55,894 nt of DNA. Origin: Leptolyngbyaceae cyanobacterium C42_A2020_001 (GTDB lineage: Bacteria > Cyanobacteriota > Cyanobacteriia > Leptolyngbyales > Leptolyngbyaceae). The stretch is taken from positions 1-55,894 of the forward strand of contig JACYLN010000047.1 of NCBI GenBank assembly GCA_015272515.1, in the 5' to 3' direction. Below are positions 45,912 through 54,922 of the stretch, one piece after another; position 1 is the stretch's first letter, and every line of letters begins with the position of its first letter. A program made the translations under genes and the position numbers. The notes beneath the pieces are model-generated. The model worked only from the letters and a program-made list of their open reading frames with translations, had not been told where the DNA came from and ran no database searches.

Positions 45912-47522
45912 TTAATTGCTTTCGGGTGCGGAAGTGGTGGGTGGTTGAAGCGGCAGTTCCAGATAAAAGCACGTCTGTCCATTGCCGCTCTCAACTCGAA
46001 GTGTGCCCCCCAGAATGGTTGCTAATTTTTTGATCAGGGGTAACCCAAGCCCTGTTCCACCCTGGTTCCAGCGATCGCTGCGAGGAATTCGGTAGAACGG
46101 TTCAAAGATGCGGGTTAACTCTGCTGCCGCAATCTCAACGCCGGTGTTGCAAATTCTAAGTTGAACCTGATTGGCATTCAAGGAGGTAACAGCGACCAGA
46201 ATTTGCTCATTAGGTGGAGTATATTTGCAGGCATTATTGAGTAATTCTGTAACAATTCGGCTAAGACTGGTTAAGTCAGAAATCAACGGTGGCACATTCC
46301 TATCAAGCGTGAGATGGAGTTGAAGTTGGCGATTTTGCAGCCTGCCCTGAAAGTTCTCAACCAGTTGAGTTATCCACTCTAATAAATGAACTGTGCTCAG
46401 TTCAAGAAGGTAAGCTTCGGCGTTAAGGCGCTGAAAATCTAACAAGTCATTAATTAGCGCTAATTCGCGATCGCACTGATCTCGTAGAATCCCCAAATAA
46501 CGGCTTGTAGACTCTGCTTCAATGCCTGAATTTAGCATTTGTTGCGATTGGCGATCAAAGTTAATTTCCAACATTTGAATCGCCATCTTGATATTCGTCA
46601 AGGGGGTTCGCAGTTCATGAGAAATGGTGCTGAGAAAATCATCCTTCAACTCGCTTAAGCGCTGCATTTCCAGCATTTGCTCTTGAAGCTGCTGATTCAG
46701 CATCAGCGCGACACGCCGCTCTTCAGCAAGGCGTTTGTCTGTAATGTCTCGAAAAACCAACACTGCGCCTGTGATGTTTCCCTGCTCATCTCTTAAAGGG
46801 GCTGCACTATCGGCAATGGGAATCCTGGTGCCACTGGCTGTCACCAGCAATATCTGCTCTGGTAACAGGTAAATTTCTCCCCGCTCTAATGCCGCAATGA
46901 TGGGATTTTCTACTGGAGTAAGTGTGGATTCACTTACAATCTGAAAAAAGTCTACCAGGGGCTGCCCCTGGAGGGTTGCTTGGGAGTAGCCAAGTAAGGT
47001 TTCTGCCATCAAGTTGAGAAATTTGATGCGGGCTTGAGCATCTACGACAATTACACCATCGCCAATGCCTCTAAGAATCGTTGTTAGCCATTGTTCTCGC
47101 TTTTTTAATTCTGTGTCCAATTGATAGCGTTGCAAAGCTGTTTCGATCGCGACGTAGAGTTCTCGTTCTTCAATTGGCTTGAGAATATAGCCGAAGGGTC
47201 CAGTAGCTTTGGCTCGCCGTAGGGTGCTGGTGTCAGAATAACCTGTTGCATAGATGAAGGGAATCTTTAACCGATTCCAAATTGTTTCAGCCGCTTGAAT
47301 TCCATCTAAATCACTTCGCAGTTGAATGTCCATCAAAATGAGATCGGGTTGAAGTTCGACAGCTTTGGCAATGGCTTCTTCCCCAGAAGTGGCGATCGCA
47401 GCGACCGAATATCCCAAGCTTTCCAGACTCGCCCGAATATCCCTGGCGACAATCCGTTCATCTTCAACAATTAAAATTTGCACTGATGATGACACTGACG
47501 AATAAGTAGACGAACCAAGCAC
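45912..47522 (-). CDS. Response regulator-PAS-histidine kinase
   Basis: 536 residues from GTG 47522, preceded by GAGGA eight bases upstream. Receiver domain about 14-130 with phospho-acceptor Asp65 (LILMDIQLRSDLDGIQAAE), a PAS domain (145-265), then HisKA with His302 ([15 protein letters not shown]) and a HATPase domain with NACKYTP, GTGLGL. The receiver-first order suggests it is itself a phosphorylation target that changes its own kinase activity. It begins three bases after the stop of the ethylene-receptor-type kinase, so both belong to one signalling path. Its final output is not in the window. Confidence 0.93.
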   Translation of the reverse strand: MLGSSTYSSVSSSVQILIVEDERIVARDIRASLESLGYSVAAIATSGEEAIAKAVELQPDLILMDIQLRSDLDGIQAAETIWNRLKIPFIYATGYSDTSTLRRAKATGPFGYILKPIEERELYVAIETALQRYQLDTELKKREQWLTTILRGIGDGVIVVDAQARIKFLNLMAETLLGYSQATLQGQPLVDFFQIVSESTLTPVENPIIAALERGEIYLLPEQILLVTASGTRIPIADSAAPLRDEQGNITGAVLVFRDITDKRLAEERRVALMLNQQLQEQMLEMQRLSELKDDFLSTISHELRTPLTNIKMAIQMLEINFDRQSQQMLNSGIEAESTSRYLGILRDQCDRELALINDLLDFQRLNAEAYLLELSTVHLLEWITQLVENFQGRLQNRQLQLHLTLDRNVPPLISDLTSLSRIVTELLNNACKYTPPNEQILVAVTSLNANQVQLRICNTGVEIAAAELTRIFEPFYRIPRSDRWNQGGTGLGLPLIKKLATILGGTLRVESGNGQTCFYLELPLQPPTTSAPESN

Positions 47523-47525
47523 CTG

Positions 47526-49388
47526 TTAATTCCTCGGAAAAGTAATTGTGAATGTGGTTCCCGGATGGCGAGTAAGCTGAATTGTACCCTCCAGTTGTTC
47601 CACAAAGTCTTGAACCAGTTGCAATCCCAGGGAAGACGTTTCCGCTAAATCAATCGATTCAGGAAAACCAATGCCATTATCTTTAACGATGAGGCAAACC
47701 TGTGATTGTTCGTTGGTATACAGCGCTATCTGAATTATTCCCTCCAACTTTGCAGGAAATGCATACTTCAGTGCATTGGACATTAATTCATTAACAATCA
47801 ACCCACAGGGAATGGCTTGATCGATGCCCAGAGAAATTGAGCTAATATCGGTTTTGAGGGAGATTGAGTTTGTATCAATTTTGTAAGTGCTAAACAGATG
47901 AGCCGCCAGGCTACTGATGTATTGAGCAAAATCAATTTCCGTTATATCTTCCGAGCGGTATACTTTTTCGTGCACCAGCGCGATCGACTTCACTCGGTTC
48001 TGAGTCTCTAGCAAGATACTGGTTATTTGTGGATTTTGGGTTTGCCGAGTTTGCAGCCGCAACAAACTATAAATTATCTGCAAATTATTTTTAACTCGAT
48101 GGTTGATTTCCTTAATCAATACCTCTTTCTCCTTGAGAGAGGCTTTAAGCTGTTGAGTAAGTTTGCGATCGGTAATATCAACTGCCGCTCCTAAAATTTG
48201 TTGGGGTGTGCCGTCTGGAGTACAAGCAAACAATGTTTCCTGGCATTGGAAATAGCGCCATTCTCCATTGGGCTGTTGCAAGTAATGTTCAGATTGCAAA
48301 ACATCTCCATCGTTGACGGCAGACCATCGCTGTTGCCACTCCTCCAACTGTACGGAAGTATTGATTTGCAATAGTGCCTGGAGTAATTCGTCTCCAGTGC
48401 AGTTGAGATCTTTGGGGGGGGCTCCCGGTAAGTTCAACATTCCACGATTTGCATAGACAAAGCGATTTTCAATTAAATCGTAAACATAGAGTAAAACAGG
48501 AGTGGTATCTGTGATTTTTTGGATGAACCGTTGACTTTCTTGAAGAGATGCTTCTGCCTGCTTTTGTTCGGTAATGTCTCGCCCAACTGCCTGAAATTCG
48601 ATAAGCTGTTGATTTGCGTCAAATAATGCTCGGTGAATCCACTGAGTCCAGCGAATTTCATGGCCTACATAAACTCGATTTTCAATCATGACAACCGGGT
48701 TTTCAAAGCTAACTGAGTTAATTTGCTGAGCAACACTTTCGCGATCGGCTTCAAACACGACAGGTTCATACGGTTTTCCAATTAAACTTTCTCGATCTAA
48801 CCCAAAGGAACGACAGTAAGCATCATTGACAAATAGTAAGGTGCCATTGGGTGCAAATCGGGCAATGAACTCTGTTTGGTCTTCAACGATCGCGCGGTAG
48901 CGAGCTTCACTTTTACGGCGTTCGGCAATTTCCCGTTCCAATTCTTGATTCGTGGCTTCGAGCAATGCCGGACTGGGAAGCGCTAAAGCCTTTGGCACCA
49001 GTGGAATGATTAATACCGCCGTGCTCATAGACACGATCGCCGTCAGTAGTTTAATCAATCCCGACAACCAATAAACCGGATGCCATAGCGTCCAAATTTC
49101 TAGAACGTGAGTGGTGCCACACGCCACAATAAATGCTCCAAATAGCAAAAATACCCAATCAAACGGCAAATCACGACGTTTGCGAACAAAGGAAATTAAG
49201 GTGATAGGAATGGAGTAATAGGCGAGAGCAATCAGTGAATCTGAAATGACGTGTAACCCGACTAATCCGGGTTTCCATAAATAACAGTGCCCGTGGGGAA
49301 TAAAAGGATTAACCGAAAAAAGAGAATTGAACGGTTCTAAAAGAGCAACCTTCCAGAAGGAATGAATACTAATAGGGTCAAGCATCAT
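47526..49388 (-). CDS. Ethylene-receptor-type histidine kinase
   Basis: 620 residues. Three N-terminal membrane helices (about 43-135) form an ETR1-like ethylene-binding domain. Copper ligands are Cys90 and His94 (CGTTH). The other key ETR1 residues, Asp25, Tyr32, Ile35, Pro36 and Ile62, all appear at a constant offset of 25 as Asp50, Tyr57, Ile60, Pro61 and Ile87, so the site looks complete. Two PAS domains follow (about 160-275 and 285-410), then a HisKA_2/HWE-type kinase with His430 in LIKEINHRVKNNLQIIYSLL. It lacks the phytochrome-like GAF known in Synechocystis Slr1212. The downstream partner kinase is three bases away. Confidence 0.93.
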   Translation of the reverse strand: MMLDPISIHSFWKVALLEPFNSLFSVNPFIPHGHCYLWKPGLVGLHVISDSLIALAYYSIPITLISFVRKRRDLPFDWVFLLFGAFIVACGTTHVLEIWTLWHPVYWLSGLIKLLTAIVSMSTAVLIIPLVPKALALPSPALLEATNQELEREIAERRKSEARYRAIVEDQTEFIARFAPNGTLLFVNDAYCRSFGLDRESLIGKPYEPVVFEADRESVAQQINSVSFENPVVMIENRVYVGHEIRWTQWIHRALFDANQQLIEFQAVGRDITEQKQAEASLQESQRFIQKITDTTPVLLYVYDLIENRFVYANRGMLNLPGAPPKDLNCTGDELLQALLQINTSVQLEEWQQRWSAVNDGDVLQSEHYLQQPNGEWRYFQCQETLFACTPDGTPQQILGAAVDITDRKLTQQLKASLKEKEVLIKEINHRVKNNLQIIYSLLRLQTRQTQNPQITSILLETQNRVKSIALVHEKVYRSEDITEIDFAQYISSLAAHLFSTYKIDTNSISLKTDISSISLGIDQAIPCGLIVNELMSNALKYAFPAKLEGIIQIALYTNEQSQVCLIVKDNGIGFPESIDLAETSSLGLQLVQDFVEQLEGTIQLTRHPGTTFTITFPRN

Positions 49389-49577
49389 AGGTCAATAAAA
49401 GATGCACAGTTCCCTTTATTATCCGCACTCTTAGGCACAATGATGGGTTGTGGGAAGTAGATTGTTTTATGAATACATGGCACCTGTCTGCCAGTTGCAT
49501 AAAGTTATCAGGTTCAACGTGGAATGATTTAGATTGCTAAACCTCTGTTCACTCACTTGTTATTCATGGAGTTAATG

Positions 49578-49751
49578 ATGGAATTGTCTTACCGTGGTGT
49601 TCGTTACCAAGCTGCTCCCTCCATTGCTGAAACCATTGAGAGCCACTTAGTTAGCAAGTATCGGGGCGTGACCATGAAGCTACGTTATGCTCAATCTTCT
49701 AAATCTGTTCCGTTTTCAGTCGCTCTTAGGTATCGCGGTTGTCAGTATTAA
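49578..49751 (+). CDS. DUF4278 small protein
   Basis: 57 residues from ATG 49578, with GGAG six bases upstream. It starts MELSYRGVRYQAAPS and ends ALRYRGCQY; the paired YRGVxY motifs at both ends are the mark of cyanobacterial DUF4278 proteins, with a central KYRGV. Small, basic, no membrane segment. Function unknown; the family occurs in several copies per genome. A partial copy of its leader and start lies at 49804-49845. Confidence 0.85.
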   Translation: MELSYRGVRYQAAPSIAETIESHLVSKYRGVTMKLRYAQSSKSVPFSVALRYRGCQY

Positions 49752-49803
49752 GTTTTTATTTGCTGCGGTTTGTTCGTTTGATTAAGTTCATCTACCTGTG
49801 ATT

Positions 49804-49845
49804 CACTTGTCATTTGTGGAGTTAATGATGATGGAATTGTTTTAG
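49804..49845 (+). pseudogene. Aborted duplicate of the DUF4278 start region
   Basis: CACTTGTCATTTGTGGAGTT and the following AATGATGATGGAATTGT repeat the leader, ribosome binding site and first codons of the DUF4278 gene (49554-49588), with one added ATG and a few changes. The copy then reads Met-Met-Glu-Leu-Phe and a TAG stop. Nothing further resembles DUF4278, so it is the head of a lost second copy. Confidence 0.65.
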
Positions 49846-49888
49846 AGTGAGATTTTATTAGGGCGATCGCATCACCAGCGCGATCGCC

Positions 49889-51736
49889 CTATTCCAGCGA
49901 TCGCTGATACTCTGCCAGCAAGGTAGATAAGTAGTCGTACCCGTCTACACCAATCTGCTGCAAAAACTGGGGGCGGAATTTCATCAGCACCATTTGAAAG
50001 GCTTCTGCTCCCATTTGCCCCTGCAACACGCTGAGGAGGCTGGCAGACTGTCGCCATTGCTGGGATTGAATTTGGTGCAGCAGGTACATTCCCAAACATC
50101 CGATGTACACTGCCATTTCTCCATCGTTCAAGCCGTAATAGGCTTCTGCCAGGTAAACACAATTCATGCCTTGCAAAAACAGATCGCCGATCGCCTGGGC
50201 AATTTGCAGCCCTTGCTTCAGGGCCTCAGCCGCCGCCTGATATTGACCCGATACCACCTGAGCAATGCCCAAACTATGGGCACATAATGCCTGACTGGGG
50301 CGATCGCCTTCTTGCTCTGACAGTTGCAATCCCCGTTGCAAATAGCCCAAAATCCGCTCGTACTGGTCTTCATCCAGTGAGTTTTGTTCCTGCGATTGAA
50401 ACACCTCACTGCATCCCAGGTTTGCCAAAGCATTAGCTTCTCCCAGGCGATCGCCTGTTTGTCGAGTCAAAATCAACGCCCGTTGACTGCCATCAATTGC
50501 CGCACTGTACTGCTTTTGCATCATGTAAGTGCGGCTGAGATGATTCAGGTTGGCGATTTCGCAACGGCGATCTCTGGCATCTCTGGCAATTTCCAGCGCC
50601 CACTCATGTAGCCGCAACGCCTGTTGGTATTGCCCCAATGCCCGTTGTGAAAAACCCAGTAATGTTAAGATTCGGGCTTTGCTTTGAGTATTGGGTACCT
50701 GCCGCAAAGGTTGATCCAGATAGTCCAGCATCATCCGCAGCGACTCTCCCGACAACGCCGCAAACAGCCCACCATACAAAGGGAAGTAATCCTGCTGAGC
50801 AAACTGATACAGCGATTGCAGTGCCATTTGAAAGCAGCCGTCTGCGAGTTGCCGTTGCCCCAGTTCGGAAAAGCGCTGGGATAGCTGACTCCAGACAGCC
50901 GTAAAGGTTAAATAAGTCGAGATAGAAAGACGTTTTCCGGCAGTGCGATCGTAGGGTTGTTTATCAAACCAGTTCACTAAACCTAATTGCAGGCGTTGCA
51001 AGACCAGCGCCAGCTCAATCCAACTAGATTGACTCAACGCCGCCGGAATGCCATCAGACGTAACCGCTTGATGCAGCGCCAGGTCATTAAATAACTGTTT
51101 TAACCCGCTGGAACTCAGCGATTTTGCCCAACTGCTCCAGGGTCCTTGCTGCTCTGAAGTGGCACCAAACCCAAGTGCACCCTGCCCCTGCTCAAAAATC
51201 CAACTGACGACGCTGCCTTCTAGCTCCTGCCAGGACTTCAACCCTTGAGTGATTCCAGTGGAAAATTCCAGCAGCGCCGATCGCAGTTCAGGTGCGTCAG
51301 TCTGGTTGGCTGCCTGCTGTAACGCCTGAGCAAGCTGCTGGAGTTGCTCTCGATTTAAGACGCTGGGCTGGTTAGGGTCGATCGCCTGCAACAAGATAGT
51401 GAGTTGTTCGTCTGGAGACGCGGCTGCGATCGCCTGCGATACGCTTGTTAAGGCAACGTTACTCTGGTTTTGCTGTTGCCAGCGCTCCCATTCTCCCTGG
51501 ATTGTTTTGAGTGCTCGCTGCTTGCGGGTCGCCTTCGCCTGGGTTAACTCATCCTTGCTGTTGAGCTGTGCTTGCACCTGATCCAGTTGGGTTTGTAAGC
51601 AGCGCTCAAACAATTCACCTGTGCCAGGGCTAATCTCCGTTTGTAGCATTTTGTAAACCTGCTCTTTTGAGCGGATTTGCCCCTTAAACGTGGCATCAAT
51701 GATGCGGTGGATTAGAGCCTGGTAGCGATCGTGCAT
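49889..51736 (-). CDS. TPR-repeat protein
   Basis: 615 residues. The N-terminal 330 are helical with Gln/Ala-rich segments (TRKQRALKTIQGEWERWQQQ) and no recognised domain. From about residue 350 on, at least five TPR units are visible: ILTLLGFSQRALGQYQQALR, LNHLSRTYMMQKQYSAAIDG, ANLGCSEVF, CAHSLGIAQVVSGQYQAAAE and VYLAEAYYGLNDGEMAVYIG. Soluble, no signal peptide. Such proteins usually serve as scaffolds. Single gene. Confidence 0.85.
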   Translation of the reverse strand: MHDRYQALIHRIIDATFKGQIRSKEQVYKMLQTEISPGTGELFERCLQTQLDQVQAQLNSKDELTQAKATRKQRALKTIQGEWERWQQQNQSNVALTSVSQAIAAASPDEQLTILLQAIDPNQPSVLNREQLQQLAQALQQAANQTDAPELRSALLEFSTGITQGLKSWQELEGSVVSWIFEQGQGALGFGATSEQQGPWSSWAKSLSSSGLKQLFNDLALHQAVTSDGIPAALSQSSWIELALVLQRLQLGLVNWFDKQPYDRTAGKRLSISTYLTFTAVWSQLSQRFSELGQRQLADGCFQMALQSLYQFAQQDYFPLYGGLFAALSGESLRMMLDYLDQPLRQVPNTQSKARILTLLGFSQRALGQYQQALRLHEWALEIARDARDRRCEIANLNHLSRTYMMQKQYSAAIDGSQRALILTRQTGDRLGEANALANLGCSEVFQSQEQNSLDEDQYERILGYLQRGLQLSEQEGDRPSQALCAHSLGIAQVVSGQYQAAAEALKQGLQIAQAIGDLFLQGMNCVYLAEAYYGLNDGEMAVYIGCLGMYLLHQIQSQQWRQSASLLSVLQGQMGAEAFQMVLMKFRPQFLQQIGVDGYDYLSTLLAEYQRSLE

Positions 51737-51909
51737 AAGTCAACGCCTGCGTTACTGTTTTAGCGTAGCAAAAGAACTCATGTCTCTGTTGGTTTGAGCA
51801 TTAGGCAGTCCATTGCTGGATGATTTGTGAAATGCCACAAGTAAAGGCTTGAACTATATTCCAAGCTACCTCTTTTGAGGGAGTTTATTTAGTCTAAAAA
51901 CTTACACGC

Positions 51910-51953
51910 TTGTACTAGAAGCTTCTCGCTTTTATTGGCTTCTCATAGTACAA
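51910..51953. repeat. Bulged inverted repeat upstream of a small ORF
   Basis: TTGTACTA-GAAGC (51910-51922) pairs with GCTTC-TCA-TAGTACAA (51938-51953): 13 base pairs with a TCA bulge and a 15-base loop. It lies 33 bases before the small ORF at 51987. It could be an operator or a leader hairpin. Confidence 0.7.
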
Positions 51954-51986
51954 TTGAACCAAATTCGTTCTGAGAGAGTCATTTGT

Positions 51987-52148
51987 ATGGTCAGCAATCG
52001 TACAAAGCCAACTCATGTGCAAAAGTCTGTCGTCGATCAGGCAATTCAAGTTCTTTCCATGTTGCCTGATCGCTCTAGCCAGGAGTCAATTGACTTTTTA
52101 ACTTCTATTAACTCTCTTCCCTCAAGGAAAGCGACCTCACAAAAGTAG
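51987..52148 (+). CDS. Possible 53-residue protein
   Basis: ATG 51987 gives 53 residues with a basic start (VSNRTKPTHVQKSVVDQAIQ) and a helix-turn-helix-like amphipathic pattern, then SSQESIDFLTSI. A GAGAG lies 11 bases upstream. It is flanked by a bulged inverted repeat (51910-51953) and a strong hairpin (52209-52236), as expected for a small transcription unit. An antitoxin-like protein is one possibility, but no toxin gene is next to it and I do not recognise the family. Confidence 0.4.
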   Translation: MVSNRTKPTHVQKSVVDQAIQVLSMLPDRSSQESIDFLTSINSLPSRKATSQK

Positions 52149-52208
52149 GCTCAGATTCGCGATCGCGAGATCTTGCATCGCACTCATTTCAGTAGTACTT
52201 AGGTTTTG

Positions 52209-52240
52209 ATCTCCGATTTTGTCAAAAGTCGGAGATTTCA
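52209..52240 (+). terminator. Strong hairpin after the small ORF
   Basis: ATCTCCGATTTT (52209-52220) pairs with AAAGTCGGAGAT plus one more A (52224-52236) around a GTCA loop, with one G-T pair, followed by TTC. The tail is short, but the stem is long. It separates the small ORF from the convergent gene at 52273. Confidence 0.65.
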
Positions 52241-52272
52241 CACTTTAAAGAAATTGCACCCAGCTTTCAGCG

Positions 52273-52935
52273 CTATGGCAAAAAGCCGAACTCTTCGCGC
52301 AAAATCTTTTCAGCTTCCGCAGTCGTTTGTACCCGGCGTTCCGTCAGCGCTTTATTTACCGACTCCTGTGACCAAAATCCTTGCATCTGGGTTTCGTACA
52401 CTGTCACTACGGGAAAAAGTTGAGCGCTGGGAGGAGCAATGTACTCGCTGATGAGAATGAAATCGCCCTCCTTTCCGTCAAAATTTAGCTCTGTGAATTT
52501 CACATCCCGAATGCGGCTAAAGCTCCACGTGGGAGGTAATACCCGATTCGCAAGTTGAAACGGATTTTTGCCATTGCGAATCAGGTAAAGCGCCAACCGG
52601 CTCTGTCCCTGCACAATTTCCCGCACCGGGACAAACAAGCAGGTGCCAAAATCAGTTGTCTTGACTCGATAGGCGTGATCCAGCAGCAGCGTTTCACCTG
52701 GTAAGAGCTTGCGAACTTGCGCCACCTCTGTTGCCGTTAACCGAGTTTGCTTCAGTTGCGTTTCTGCCTGTTGGGCAAGTTGCTCTGCCTCTGCCCGTTT
52801 CTGTTTCTGATAATCAGGCGGAAGTTGTTTCGCCGTGCCTGCTTGAAACAGCACAACTCCCAACACGGCAAACATCGGGGCAACCATCAGCGCCACGAAA
52901 AACAGCAGCAGGGTACGTTTAGAATTCAACGGCAT
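52273..52935 (-). CDS. Membrane-anchored hypothetical protein
   Basis: 220 residues. An N-terminal membrane helix (TLLLFFVALMVAPMFAVLGV) is followed by a helical, Gln/Lys-rich segment (KRAEAEQLAQQAETQLKQ) and a beta-rich domain, with GETLLLDHAYRVKTTDFGTC and DFILISEYIAPPSAQLFPVV. The domain probably lies outside the cytoplasm. The family is not recognised. Single gene; the next gene on this strand ends 64 bases to the right. Confidence 0.65.
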   Translation of the reverse strand: MPLNSKRTLLLFFVALMVAPMFAVLGVVLFQAGTAKQLPPDYQKQKRAEAEQLAQQAETQLKQTRLTATEVAQVRKLLPGETLLLDHAYRVKTTDFGTCLFVPVREIVQGQSRLALYLIRNGKNPFQLANRVLPPTWSFSRIRDVKFTELNFDGKEGDFILISEYIAPPSAQLFPVVTVYETQMQGFWSQESVNKALTERRVQTTAEAEKILREEFGFLP

Positions 52936-52999
52936 AGAAGCTTACCACCAGCAAAGGGTCTATTCCTTTCATCACACACATTCCCGCTATTTCCGCATC

Positions 53000-54106
53000 C
53001 TAGATAAATTGCTTAAGAATCTCGACCGTGGCGTTGCCCGTTTTTTCCCAACTGAACTGGCTGGCTCTGGCAAGGCTGGCGGCTCTTAGCTGGCTTCGCA
53101 GAGTAGGGTTGATAGCGAGGGTGTGCATGGCATCAGCGATCGCGTTGATATCATACGGATCCACCAGCAAGGCCGCATCCCCTGTCACTTCTGGTAATGA
53201 CGACAGATTGGACGTGATCACAGGAGTGCCACACGCCATCGCTTCCAATACAGGTAGCCCAAACCCTTCCCACAAACTCGGAACCACTAGCGCGATCGCC
53301 TGATTGATAACAACAGGCAACTCGGCGTAGGGCACGTAATCCAAAAATTTCACCTGGGCAGTCAATCCCAGTTCAGCGATTTGTTCGACCAATGCGGGAC
53401 TGTAGCGATCGTCCCCTGGTCCGGCAATCCACAGTTCGTAGCTAAGGCGATCGGGGAGTTGGGCAAAGGCGGCAATCAGGCGTTGCAAATTCTTATACGG
53501 ATCGTTCCGTCCCAAATACAAAAAGTAGTTGCGGGTGGGCAAATCGAGAAAGCGAAAGTTCTCCGCATCATGCGCCAACAGGATGGGCGTAATTTTACTG
53601 GCAGGAATCTTAAAAAAATCAACCACATCCTGAGCCGTGGCATGGGAGTTGCAAATAATATGCTGCGCTTGCTGCAACACTAACGGCATGTAGTACCGCT
53701 GGTATGCCCACAGAGGTGTGAACTTGCGGAAAAAGCGCAGTGGGATCAGATCATGCACCGTCACCACAAAGCGACAGCCCGACCACAAGGGCGCTTCAGG
53801 AATGGGTGAGAACAACAGGGTGGATTTGAGCTGGCGATAAATGCCGGGTAACTGAAACTGAGTCCACTGGAGTCGGGAGAAATGCCCCTGTCTGCCTTGC
53901 TCGTGGGTGAGCCCGGCGGGGGCGGGATAACAGTCAAACCCTTCCCGGGGATGCGCCACCAGCAGGGTAGGATCAAGACTTTGCAAACAGGGCAACAGGT
54001 TGATGGCGTAGGTTGCTAAGCCGGTTGGTTTCACCGGGAGGAATGCCAGATTAATCGTAACTGGACTGATCAAGGGGTTTGACTCGCACCACGTAGTTGA
54101 TAACAC
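53000..54106 (-). CDS. GT4-family glycosyltransferase
   Basis: 368 residues from GTG 54106, overlapping the end of the preceding GT2 gene by 56 bases; a TTG at 54073 would shorten it by 11 residues and reduce the overlap. GT-B fold: an N-terminal PTGLATYAINLLPCL, HDLIPLRF, and the donor-binding C-terminal domain with YFLYLGRNDPYKNLQRLIAA, then VVPSLWEGFGLPVLEAMACG (the E-x7-E motif). Retaining enzyme, probably acting on polysaccharide or a lipid-linked sugar. Soluble or membrane-associated. Pairs with the overlapping GT2. Confidence 0.9.
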   Translation of the reverse strand: MLSTTWCESNPLISPVTINLAFLPVKPTGLATYAINLLPCLQSLDPTLLVAHPREGFDCYPAPAGLTHEQGRQGHFSRLQWTQFQLPGIYRQLKSTLLFSPIPEAPLWSGCRFVVTVHDLIPLRFFRKFTPLWAYQRYYMPLVLQQAQHIICNSHATAQDVVDFFKIPASKITPILLAHDAENFRFLDLPTRNYFLYLGRNDPYKNLQRLIAAFAQLPDRLSYELWIAGPGDDRYSPALVEQIAELGLTAQVKFLDYVPYAELPVVINQAIALVVPSLWEGFGLPVLEAMACGTPVITSNLSSLPEVTGDAALLVDPYDINAIADAMHTLAINPTLRSQLRAASLARASQFSWEKTGNATVEILKQFI

Positions 54107-54917
54107 CCTTGATTATAGCGATCGCCCTTTCCGGTGCCACGATACTCACCCGTATGGCATGAAATAGAATCCGTCCTAATCGATAAAACACGACGGGCAA
54201 AGACGTGTGCCGGGTCAATGTCAGCAGGTAGCTATAAGTGCTGTGTTGCAGCTTTAGCATTTGATTGCGACCTGTGATCGAGGAAGGTTGGTGGATCACT
54301 TGAATCTGAGTCATTACTACAACAGAATGTCCCTGTTGGGCATAGCGTCGGCAAAAGTCGAAGTCTTCGTAATAGAGGAAGTAAGCGGGATCGAACTGGG
54401 GACAGGTTGCAAACATTTGCAGATTAATCAACAGGCTACAACCTGTAACCCAGGCTGTTTCTACGTAGTCTTCTGTTGTGCTGGGCAGCGTCTCACTGGC
54501 AACGATTCTGCCGTTGTTGGGGTTAAACTCTCCTCCCGCAAACCAGATTGTGCCATCCGGTTCACGTACCACTGTCCCAATGATGGAAAGCTGCGGATGA
54601 GTGGTGCAAAACTGTAACGCATTTTCAAGGGTGCCGGGAGGCAAAACCGTATCAGGGTTAATCAGCCAGGCGATCGCGTTCTCATCCCGCTCGTATACCC
54701 AGCGCAACCCCAGATTGCACCCACCCCCAAACCCCAGATTGTCGCCTGCTTCCAGAATGTGAACGTTTTCGGCGGCGAGTGATTGCAGGGCGCGATCGTC
54801 CGGCGAGTTATTGACCACAATCACCCGATAATCCACTGCTGCACTTTGCTGAACCGATGCAAGGAGAGCCTTGATCAGTTCAGCCGAGTGGTAATTGACC
54901 GTGATCAAATCGATCAC
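54051..54917 (-). CDS. GT2-family rhamnosyl-type glycosyltransferase
   Basis: 288 residues from GTG 54917, five bases after the cysH stop; a longer start at 54956 would overlap cysH. GT-A features: DLITVNYHSAELIKALLASV, VVNNSPDD, NLGFGGGCNLGLRW, WLINPDTVLPPG (the D-x-D-like site) and YYEDFDFCRRYAQQGH. The pattern matches the Rfb/WbbL-like branch used for polysaccharide side chains. The last 56 bases overlap the start of the GT4 gene, so the two are coupled. The acceptor is unknown. Confidence 0.9.
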   Translation of the reverse strand: MIDLITVNYHSAELIKALLASVQQSAAVDYRVIVVNNSPDDRALQSLAAENVHILEAGDNLGFGGGCNLGLRWVYERDENAIAWLINPDTVLPPGTLENALQFCTTHPQLSIIGTVVREPDGTIWFAGGEFNPNNGRIVASETLPSTTEDYVETAWVTGCSLLINLQMFATCPQFDPAYFLYYEDFDFCRRYAQQGHSVVVMTQIQVIHQPSSITGRNQMLKLQHSTYSYLLTLTRHTSLPVVFYRLGRILFHAIRVSIVAPERAIAIIKGVINYVVRVKPLDQSSYD

Positions 54918-54922
54918 ATCAA

